Assembly (NCBI RefSeq): GCF_018812025.1
Contig: NC_063057.1
Span: 19,182,638-19,246,637 of the forward strand
Source: Megalobrama amblycephala
Taxonomy: Eukaryota > Chordata > Actinopteri > Cypriniformes > Xenocyprididae
Length of the DNA stretch: 64,000 bases
Direction of reading: 5' to 3'
Position 1 is the first letter of the stretch. Every line of letters starts with the position of its first letter. Below the pieces are notes generated by a model. That model did not search any database. It saw nothing but the letters and a program-made list of their open reading frames with translations, and was not told where the DNA came from. The translations under genes and the position numbers were made by a program. Positions 23,357 to 32,870 of the stretch are shown here, piece by piece.

Positions 23357-24520
23357 CATTAATTAACCCCCGTAGCAGATCTATACAGGTGGAGCTGGGG
23401 AAGGTGTAGGGTTTCTGAAAGCACGCTGCAGACTGCTAACAACACCACTACTGGTATTTTTTTATTTTTTTATGTTGAGCCGCAGCTCAACATGCAACAG
23501 CAACCGATCAGCTGTGCTATGTAGATAATGACGTAATCGCTACCAAATGAGTTAACCTATAAGCCTGTGCCATCTAGAGTTTCATGCCAGAACTAAAAAC
23601 ATAAAAAGTGCGTTTAGATTCCATATAATCAGAAGCACGACATGGAAATAGCATTCACAGGTTCTACCCTAATCACAAAGATCTCTGGATGCTTTCTGAC
23701 TTGCTAAGCAGAGGGTGGGCTACACCCATGCAGACAGCACAAACTCCATCAAACCGCTTAAAGCACACACATACCTATGCAAAACACAAACATATAAGGA
23801 ATGGACATGCATAAAATGTCCAAATAAGAACCTATGGAGACAAACAGTAATTAACCTCCAGAATTAGAAACTGCTCTGAGCTCATCACTGTGGGTGTGAC
23901 CCTTGAGATGTCCCTGCTGCCGTCATTACAGCCCACCCTTGCTAAATGACTGCAGAGCTGCCTCATGCACACATCTTTTACTTCATTCCCCTCTCCACCA
24001 AATGGCTTTTAATTAAATCTTAAGGCAAAATTATTACCATAAATGATACATCTCATAACGCCCACCACAGGAGACTTAAAGAAAAGTAGGAGTCGATGAT
24101 GCCTTGATTTTTTTGTGCTGCTTTTCTAACTTTCTGAGGTTTTAGTTACACTAATTTCTTTGAATGTTACTTTTGCATGACTATTTCATGGAAATCTGCA
24201 ATGGAACTCCATTTTGATTTTGAAAACCGGCATCTGTTATCATGGGTCAGCAGACAAACAAGGCCCCCTAATGTGTTGCTAAAGTGATTTTTAGGGTGTT
24301 GTTATGTGGTTGCTAGGATTTTATGGATACCATAATACTTTTTGGTAAGTGTTCTCTAGATAACAAGAGTGCATCCCCAACAGGATGCAACAAGAACTAA
24401 GAAATGGGTCGGATTAATAAAAATCTTCTTAAAGAAGTTAAGAAATTTTAGACAAGATAAATTCTAAGAAGTTCGTCAGAATGTAATTTTTCAACACATT
24501 TCTTTAGAAGTTATCAATTA
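23357..24520. other. Noncoding stretch with small repeat scraps
   Basis: At 24275..24330 the phrase GTGTTGCTAAAGTG...GTTGTTATGTGGTTGCTAGG resembles a dispersed fish repeat also seen at 20630..20690. Otherwise nothing recognised. Confidence 0.4.
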
Positions 24521-24525
24521 TTTTC

Positions 24526-25105
24526 TTAAAGGGTTAGTTCACCCAAAAATGAAAATTCTGTCATTAATTACTCACCCTCATGCCGTTCCACACCCGTAAG
24601 ACCTTCGCTCATCTTCGAAGCACAAAACACTGCTTCAGGAAGCATCGGAGCATTATGAATCTTTTGTGTCGAATCAGCGGTTCGGAGTGCCAAAGTCACG
24701 TGATTTCAGCAGTTTGGCTGTTTGACAAGCGATCCGAATCATGATTCGATACGCTGATTCATAATGCTCCGAAGCTTCCTGAAGCAGTGTTTTGAAATCG
24801 GCCATCACTAAATAAGTCGTTATTTTGTTTTTTTGGCGCACCAAAAATATTCTCGTCGCTTTATAATATTAATATTGAACCACTGTACTCACATGAACTG
24901 ATTTAAATATCTTTTTAGTACCTTTATGGATCTTGAGAGAGGAAATGTCATTGCTCCCTATGGAGGCCTCACGGAGCCACCAGATTTCAACTAAAATATC
25001 TTAATTTGCATTCCGAAGATTAACGTAGGTCTTACGGGTGTGGAACGGCATGAGGGTGAGTAATAAATGACAGAATTTTCATTTTTGGGTGAACTAACCC
25101 TTTAA
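24526..25105. mobile_element. TTAA-type foldback element (TTAAAGGGTTAGTTCACCC)
   Basis: Both ends read TTAAAGGGTTAGTTCACCCA, and the arms match through CATGCCGTTCCACACCCGTA, about 95 bp. A second inverted pair lies inside: AACACTGCTTCAGGAAGC at about 24628 and its inverse near 24775. The whole element can fold into a two-part hairpin. 580 bp, no coding sequence. Confidence 0.88.
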
Positions 25106-26404
25106 GAAGAAAATGACTGCATGGTGTTTCTTGCTAAAACTCACTGATCAACTCAATGAAAACACCCCAAAAGCCATCTTTTTGCTCTGCCTGCAGATTA
25201 CCTTAATAATCATAATAGTCATGCACACTACTTTTGACACAACTGGCTTAAAAAACTCCTTCCCAAACTGAATCTTGCCCTGCGTCAGATTCACAACAGA
25301 AGCATGTGAAGAGATGTGCTGTCAACAGAAGAGCCAAGAAAGGGGAAGATGCGTCTCCATCTTGAGTAACTCCATTACTGAGACACGTTTGTAATCGTGA
25401 AGGGGAAAAGAGGTCCACAATGCGACAGGCCCCCAAGAACAATCTGCAAGAATCCCTTTGTATTGTGTGGGAACATTCTAGGACTTCATTTCCATTTTTA
25501 GTGGGATGTTGCTGCATATTTATTTAATCAAAAGGAATCCCCCTGCTGTATCTCCGCCCTACGTGAACAGAGTGAGAGAGCTGAATAAAAAAGAATCCGC
25601 TGTCTCTCTTCCTGTCTCTCTCCTGTTCCGCGCTTCCAGAATACATCTGTGAACACAGCTGCAGGGACATTCACAAAATCATTGGCTGCGTCCAAATTCC
25701 CATACTTAGCATGTACTGAATATGATTTGGGTGTATTTTTAAAAATGTACGATTTGAGGAACAAGGACTGCAGGCAGCTTCTATCTAATATGCACAATCA
25801 AACATGATTAACCAACAGCCATCTGTATGCTTCTGACCTGTCAATGAGAAAATGAGAGTTTCAACACAGGGAAGACTGTGATGTCCTATGAGATCTGTCT
25901 ACAGCCATGGGCACATTCAACCAGAAACAGAATCAGAGGCCTGACAGCCAAATATCAGACATGTTTATTTATATCCTCCTCCTGTGTTAAGGCATCGACT
26001 TTGTCTCTGCTTTTCCTGGGGCTTGGTTTCTGTTATATCAGTCTCATTCACTGACAATTTTCTGTTGATACAAAGCAGAGTCTTCTGATATTATTGGATG
26101 GTCTCAATAAGATAAATACTGTGATAGTGAGAATATGAGTGCAGGTGTGTCAAAAGCATAGGGAGTATACTGACAGAGAATTGACTGCATATATACATAT
26201 ATGGGAATATTTCTTAATTTATTACAAAAAAATTTTGAATGCGAGTTTCAGAATGCGAGTATCTTTTACATGTTGTCATATGGATGTATTATTTTACTGT
26301 TATTTTTAAAAATGAATGTCGATTTATTTGGTCATTTGAAAAGTGATTTAAATTTTTATTTTTGAATTAATAAATTATTAACAAATTCCTTTATTTTATA
26401 TTGA
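25106..26404. other. Noncoding stretch, nothing firm
   Basis: 25684..25770 (GGCTGCGTCCAAATTCCCAT) resembles one end of a dispersed fish repeat. Minus-strand frames of 89 codons at 25248..25797 show no domain. No supported gene. Confidence 0.35.
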
Positions 26405-26529
26405 CACGTCAATCGACGTCAATGAACTAGCGGCGACAAAAGCCTACTGTGTTGTCGCTTGGCGCCGACTGCGTCTCAGCCAAAAAGCTGCACTTGAACA
26501 CACCAAAAGGACTACAGGTGACTGCCAAC
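26405..26529. repeat. Dispersed element, left part, interrupted by a hAT insertion
   Basis: CTAGCGGCGACAAAAGCC, GTGTTGTCGCTTGGCG and CTTGAACACACCAAAAGGAC parallel the interior of 11358..12381 (about 11550..11640). The sequence resumes at 27217 after the hAT element. A later shared block is ATTCAAAAAGGGAAAGTGCA at 27763 against 11719. Confidence 0.55.
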
Positions 26530-27208
26530 CAGTGTTGGGTAAAGTTACTTTTAAAAGTAATGCATTACAATACTGCGTTACTCGCAAAAAATAGTAACTA
26601 ATTGTGTTACTTAGTTACTTTTTATGAAAAGTAATGCGTCACATTACTTTTGCGTTACTTTTTCTCTTACTTTTTTTCTTGTTCTATTTTGGCAAATGTT
26701 AAGGCCCTTTCACACCAAAAGTGAAACGAATAAGGTTATTAAAATGAGATTAAATACATAAAGTATATTTCTGTAATTTAATATAATTAATTATTACAGG
26801 TTTGCGTAAAATTCTGAGATTGTATTTCACTGTTTTTATTCATTTTGAGGAATACTGAATGTTTTCGTGCAAGTGAGATGAGTAAATATATGCTCACATT
26901 TAGTCTAGAAATACAATAATCATCACGTTTACACAGCACACACAACACCTCTGCATTTTATTTCTCTCAACATGGGGACAGGAGAGCTGTCAGTCAATAC
27001 ATGTGAAAAAGTAACTTGCGTTACTTATTTGAAAAAGTAACTTCGATATTTTGTTATAAATTGAAAAAGTAACTTGCGTTACTTATTTGAAAAAGTAACT
27101 TCGATATTTTGTTATAAATTGAAAAAGTAATGCGTTACTTTACTAGTTACTTGAAAAAAGTAATCTGATTACGTAACAAGTTACTTGTAATACGTTACCC
27201 CAACACTG
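26530..27208. mobile_element. hAT-type element CAGTGTTGGG...CCCAACACTG
   Basis: Termini CAGTGTTGGGTAAAGTTACT and inverse CAGTGTTGGGGTAACGTATT, flanked by identical octamers CTGCCAAC (26522..26529, 27209..27216). Both arms are rich in AAAAGTAA / TTACTTTT motifs. It contains a perfect 58-bp tandem duplication (27005..27062 and 27063..27120). No transposase. Confidence 0.9.
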
Positions 27209-27216
27209 CTGCCAAC

Positions 27217-27930
27217 TACCACGTACGTTTAGTGCCAGCGTATAAGCAAAGACTATAGAATAACACAAGATGCGTCACTCGTATTGTTTTGAATGGGAGA
27301 AAGTGTAACGCGCAATATGGCGGAATAAGTCCTGCCTTCTAAATAAGAGCCAATCGCCGACTGGTAAAGTCATCGCGTCACTGCAGCGGCCGTTAGAATC
27401 ACCGGTTTCTATAGAAACAGTCAGACGTTTAGGTCTGCGCATTTAGGTCTGCGCATGCACATTAGCTTGATCCAGCCTGAAAAATACAGTTTTTTTGTCA
27501 TGATTCGAGATTTTAGAAAATAAATTTATGAGCCAGTTGTTGTTAGATTTCATTGGTGATTTCAAATATGAAATTTAATCATAAGGTTGGCGAACAGTTT
27601 TGGAGAATTTGATGTTTCCCCATTCAAAGAGATTGCATGATGCCCAGGATGCCCGAGAGGCGTTTCAAAGATTGCCGCCGAGTGAAATGACTTGTCTTAA
27701 AGGGACTTTGGTATAAGTAAATAGCTGTCTACAACAGCAGGTATCAACAATCTATATTGGTTATTCAAAAAGGGAAAGTGCAACTAGGACTGCAGATACA
27801 AACCATTTTGAATATCAATCATGTTGATCACTTTCTTTCTTTCATAACCGTCTCAGTTACAGTGATATTTCCAAGACACCCCCTAGGAATGCCACACTTC
27901 TCACTGAAAAATGTATTCATTTCTTCGAGA
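27217..27930. repeat. Dispersed element, right part
   Basis: Continuation of 26405..26529 across the hAT insertion. TAGCTGTCTACAACAGCA, ATTCAAAAAGGGAAAGTGCA and AATATCAATCATGTTGATCA have counterparts at 11678..11815. The exact right boundary is not visible. Confidence 0.45.
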
Positions 27931-28103
27931 CGGCAGATGAAGTAACAAACGACTCCCTTATCTGAAGTAATACATTTGAATAACTATAGTGTCTGGACCA
28001 CTGACACAATGAAAATAAACTTAATCCTGCTTAAACCTTTTAACCTGTATGCCACCTGTGCACCAGCAGGGGAATTACAATCAGTTCCTCGTAGAGGTCG
28101 TTT

Positions 28104-28335
28104 TTAAAGGTTACAGGTTGTAATGATTATGCGGGGGTCTGTAGCTAGAGGTGCGGTAGCAGCAGACTGGCGCGGTGGAGTACCTGTGCACTGATTACCC
28201 TGACGGCAGCTGTGGTGGGCTGCGGGCGGTTGGCGTTGGATGTACGAGTCTAACAGCTGTGCCCGCTGTGGGTGGGCAGAAGTCCTGGCGATGAAGAGAG
28301 CCAGGCTGTAATTATCACAACACAGGGGCTCAGGG
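28104..28335 (-). other. GC-richer island with exon-like splice pattern, unassigned
   Basis: GC content rises sharply above the surroundings. On the minus strand a pyrimidine-rich acceptor (CCCACCCACAG) and a donor (CAGG|GTAATC) would frame a 67-base segment at 28199..28265 that is open in one frame (RAQLLDSYIQRQPP). No known protein was recognised. It could be a minor exon of the enclosing gene or conserved noncoding DNA; evidence is weak. Confidence 0.2.
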
Positions 28336-28499
28336 AGAAAGAAAGAGAGAGAGAGGAAAAACAAAGAGAGACAGACAAGCACAGTAACCAAAGACATTAA
28401 TGTTAACTTTACATCCTGAGTATTCATCACAACTATCTGGAATCAAGCCCCTTGCTGTGATCAGGGACATACCATGTATGAATTATACAGAAAAAAAAA

Positions 28500-28870
28500 A
28501 AAACAATTATTTAATATAAAGGGTCATGAAACCCTAAAACACACTTTTTGAGATGTCAAAAAATGTCACATAATGGCAAGAGATTTTCCTTGTTCATACT
28601 GGATTGTTTTGACTCAACGGAGTTTCGACTCAAATGAGTTTCATTTTTTATAGTTGCAAAAGGAAAAAACACTTAAAATAATATTTTGTCAAGCCTGATA
28701 TGAACCATTTTCGTAGGTGGGATTTTGCTGATGTATTAGTCTGGATGTTTTTAGTCATTCGTCATACGTTAGGTGTTGAAGCAAGAAGCACAAAACATGA
28801 GCCTCTCAACATGTATCAAATGTCTTAAAGGGATAGTTCATCCAAAAATATTTTTTTCCCCCCTAGAGAC
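28500..28870. repeat. Fragments of TTAA-type repeats
   Basis: 28513 onward begins TAAAGGGTCATGAAACCC and 28825 onward begins TTAAAGGGATAGTTCATCCA, both resembling left ends of TTAA families seen elsewhere here. No matching right ends were found, so both are incomplete. Confidence 0.45.
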
Positions 28871-30070
28871 GTTAAGTATGTGGCAATAATGACAGTAGAA
28901 GCTGTTGAAAGCTTCACATTGGTGCATTTGCATGTCTGAAATACAGTACGTGGCCTTCAAAGCGGCTGCAGGGACAAAGTATTCCAAAAATTATTTTCTT
29001 ATAAAAGGTGTTCACGTTTAGAGACTAAATTCAATCCATTTCCACTGGTTTTATGGATTTCATAACACTCCTGATGTTAGGTTTTGCAGTGCCAAATGAT
29101 GAGCAAAGGCAACTGTATAGAAACGCAGATGGTTGGTCGACTGAAAACCGTCTCCATTTGAATCTCCCGTTGTTATTTAAGTATTCCAAGCAGAGTGTTT
29201 GTGACATCATCATCTATTTATGGCTCCGAAGTGAGGCAGTCAGAAGTTAAAAGGTATCCATTAACGGCCAGCTGCGTGCACAAAACATCAGCTCCCATTC
29301 TACGTCTGTGAATCAGTAATTCTATGCTATTCATAGACCGGACATGGCTGATTGGGTTAGCAGCACTTTGAGACTGATCAAATGTGTAACGCTATGGCTT
29401 CTATCGATTACATAACCATAAATTTTAACAAAAAAAAAATCCATAATTAGCCTAAATAGAGGGCTTTCAAGTTAATGAGTTACTTTGTACAATCTTGTAG
29501 CATTAGCCATCAGTCCATATTTCACATAACATGTTATTACTATGTTATAAATTGATAATATCCTATTAATAGACAATGAATTGCAAAAAAAAGTGGGTCA
29601 TGCTGCAACATAAAACATTCAGTTGGTTTGTAATGGTGAAACGTGTACATGGATGACGTCAAGACTTCCTACTCAGCCAAAAAGGTCAGATTTCCTAACA
29701 CTACTAAGTAGCTAAATGGATGTTAAATGTAATCTTAACACAATATTCTACATCATTCCTGTTCAAATGGTCAAGATGTCTGGTTATACATCTTAAAGGC
29801 TTTATTAAGCCACCATAAATCTAAATCTAAATCACTGTTAAACCTGTGAGTCACTGAGCCTATCAGTTGAGGATAATCATAGAATCTGTCCTTATATGGT
29901 GTACAAATGAACTTTAAAGTAAATGCTTTATTAGAACGGCATGACCTAACTAATTTACAACAAATAACCTATATCAGTTTACAAGACCAAGATACAGTGG
30001 ACTAATGGATATCGCTCACATACAGGGGTGTAAAGCATTTGAGTGATTGTACATCATTATTATAGGCTAC
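28871..30070. other. Noncoding stretch, nothing recognised
   Basis: Overlapping open frames of 60-65 codons on opposite strands at 29031..29250 cannot both be coding and neither has a recognisable domain or splice context. The rest is AT-rich with no repeat ends. Confidence 0.35.
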
Positions 30071-30855
30071 TTAAAGGTGCCGTAGAACGTCTTTTCAAAA
30101 GATGTAATATAAGTCTAAGGTGTCCCCTGAATGTGTCTGTGAAGTTTCAGCTCAAAATACCCCATAGATTTTTTTTTTAAATAATTTTTTTAACTGCCTA
30201 TTTTGGGGCATCATTAACTATGCGCCGAAATCTCTCGCTCCCTGCCCACCCGAGCTCTCGACTATAAGTGCAGTTATACAGTGCATAAACAAAGTTTACA
30301 CAGCTAATATAACCCTCAAATGGATCTTTACAAGATGTTCGTCATTCATGCTGCATGCATGCATCGATTCCTGTGAGTATAGTATTTATTTGGATGTTTA
30401 CATTTGGTTCTGAATGAGTTTGATAGTATGCTCCGTGGCTAACGGCTAATGCTACACTGTTGGAGAGATTTACAAAGAATGAAGTTATGAATTATACAGA
30501 CTGCAAGTGTTTAAAGATGAAAATAGCGACGGCTCTTGTCTCTGTGAATACAGTAAGAAACGACGGTAACTTTAACAACATTTAACAGTACATTAGCAAC
30601 ATGCTAACGAAACATTTAGAAAGACAGTTTACAAATATCACTAAAAATATCATGTAATCATGGATCATGTCAGTTATTATCGCTCCATCTGCCATTTTTC
30701 GCTTTTGTTCTTGCTTGCTTACCTAGTCTGATGATTCAGCTGTGCACAGATCCAGACGTTAATACTGGCTGCCCTTGTGTAATGCCTTGAACATGAGCTG
30801 GCATACGCAAATATTGGGGGCGTACATATTAATGATCCCAACTGTTACGTAAAGC
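30071..30855 (+). mobile_element. TTAA-type element, copy A (right end lost)
   Basis: Starts TTAAAGGTGCCGTAGAACGT and aligns with 41527..42445 and, inverted, with 51505..52449. Shared blocks include AATATAAGTCTAAGGTGTCC, TTTGGGGCAT and GCTGCCCTTGTGTAATGCC. Alignment stops after CTGTTACGTAA near 30850, where unrelated TTAA-family sequence begins. Confidence 0.75.
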
Positions 30856-30886
30856 GATCCATTTGTGTAGGGAAAAAAAATCATGT

Positions 30887-31121
30887 TTAACAAGTTATGA
30901 AGTAAAATATCAAGCTTCCGCCTGACCGCCTTCCGTATTCAACTTAGGAAGAAAGCGCAATTCCTCTCGCAGTTCAAAAAGCTTACGCTAAGTCCTACGC
31001 CTTCCCTATTCACGGAAAAAACTTAACTGACGTGACGCCAGTTCCATTTTTTTTGTAAGTTTAATACGGAAGGCAGTCTGGCGGAAGCTAGATATTTTAC
31101 TTTATAACTTGTTTAATTGAT

Positions 31122-31157
<36 letters not shown>

Positions 31158-31405
31158 GAAGGCTTTATTAACCCGCCAGAGCTGTGTGAAGTATGTTTAT
31201 GATGGATGGATGTGGATGGAGACACTTTCTTCAGCTCATACTCATTGATCCCACTCACTGCCATTATAAAGCTCAGATGCATCAGGATATTTATTAATAT
31301 ATCTCAGATTGTGTTCATCAGAAAGAAGAAAGTCATATACACCTATGGCTTGAGGGTGAGTAAAACTTGGGGAACTTTTCATTTGAAAGTGAACTAATCC
31401 TTTAA
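30887..31405. mobile_element. Partial TTAA-type element with palindromic core
   Basis: 30887..31114 is an inverted repeat: AACAAGTTATGAAGTAAAAT then ATCAAGCTTCCGCC at the left, mirrored by GGCGGAAGCTAGATATTTTA at the right. The core (CTACGCCTTCCCTATTC) is shared with 20756 and 47837. After a 30-base T run (about 31124..31153) the right arm continues to ...AGTGAACTAATCCTTTAA at 31405. The left terminus is missing, so this is a truncated element joined to copy A. Confidence 0.6.
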
Positions 31406-31499
31406 GAGATTTTTCATCTAAAAATAAGTTATTTATTCACACATCACATCCTTACAAACTCATATGAATGTGTCACTATCCATGTTCATTCTACAGAAA

Positions 31500-31620
31500 A
31501 GAGCAGCCAGGACATTCTTCAAGATAACTCATTTTGTTTTCCTCACAAGAAAGTATGTTATGGAGCTTAGGAACAATATGAGGGTAAAAGTTTCATATAT
31601 TGGGTACAATTATCCTTTAA
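31500..31620. repeat. Right end of a divergent TTAA-type element
   Basis: GCCAGGACATTCTTCAAGAT, ATATGAGGGTAAAAGTTTCA and ACAATTATCCTTTAA follow the order of the right arm of the GGGTGAACTATCCCTTTAA family. No left partner is present. Confidence 0.4.
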
Positions 31621-32523
31621 GTATAATTTCTTGTACCTTTACCGTGACATCGATACACTGAGATTTTGTCGCCAGTATGAATGCATGATAAAAAAAACTC
31701 TGGACTCTCAGGAGGACAGTGAACAGAAAGAGCTGTGGAGCGCAGCGGATGATATCTGCAGGGCTTTCGTTCTCTCCAGGCTGTCAATCACAGCTTGATG
31801 AATGCCCGTGGGATGTGGCCAGCCACTTCCCATCATGCCTTGCAGTCATTCATATGAGTGGCCAACTGATAACAGAATGAAGTAGGGAATGAAGATGCCT
31901 GTGTCTATTTTGGTCCTTGCCCAAGTTTCTATTTTAATAAACGCTGTCAATATGCACACGGCGAAAGACAGAGGGCTCCTCACTGCATTATATATAAAAC
32001 ATAAAAGCAGGCATTTCAAGAATGGATGACAAACACAAGGAACTTCATAATGTATTTCTCTGGAAAATAAGCCTTGAGAATCATTATGTAGAAGATTTGA
32101 GCAAGAACTCACTGAACTCGACTTGTTAATTAGATGCATATTTAATTTAAGCTATTTGTGTAGGAACACAACACTATAATGAACTGTTGTTGTTCCTGTA
32201 AGAATATACAGCATCCATGTGTTTAGATTGTATTAGTAACGTTTTATTGAACGCGCTCTCAGGCCAAATATATTTTTTCATAATTGTCAGGTTGAGGCAA
32301 TCAATTTGGGGTCAACCCAATCTTTTGAATGGTAGCGTAAATAAATATTAATTGCAATTTATGCTGTCTAAAACTAGGATTTGATTTTGTTTTAAATAAA
32401 ATAAAAGCTATATGTTTCTGGAAGATCGAGTATATAAAGTTGATCTTTTCTCATGGGCAATGTTAAAAGGCTAAACAGTTTTTTCAGTTGCCCATTTTTG
32501 CCTAAAATAAAGATGAGGCTTAG
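31621..32523. other. Noncoding stretch upstream of the LTR element
   Basis: A scrap of the TTCAAAAGTTTGGGG repeat lies at 32296..32340. The 97-codon minus-strand frame at 31846..32139 has no recognised domain. Nothing else supported. Confidence 0.35.
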
Positions 32524-32528
32524 CATAG

Positions 32529-32809
32529 TGTTACGGATCCCTTGTTTCCCTGGACTCCATTTCCCAGAATCCTCCTGTTTCTTCACCTGCACTCACTTCC
32601 CTCGTCAGCTCCCCATCGTCACTCATCACCAGCACCTGGACTCTATTGTTAGCACTCCCTTTATATTGCACTCACTCCCTTCACTCCTCGTCCGTCTTGA
32701 ATGTTGTATAGAGCGTATGTTTGGTTCTCCTTGCCTTTTGTTCAGTAAAGATTACGTGTGATTGTGGAAATCCGTATCTGCCTCTTCTCTACACCAGCAT
32801 ACCGTAACA
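32529..32809 (+). repeat. 5' LTR
   Basis: Begins TGTTACGGATCC and ends ACCGTAACA. It carries a TATA-like TTTATATTG at about 32659..32667 and a polyadenylation-like AGTAAA at 32744..32749, in the order expected for U3 and R. Directly after it (GAAAGACGGACCC) there is no TGG-initiated tRNA primer site of the common type, so the priming mechanism is unclear. Confidence 0.92.
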
Positions 32810-32870
32810 GAAAGACGGACCCAAAAACGACCGGATTTTCCACAAGGGAAAAAAAATAAATAAATAAATA

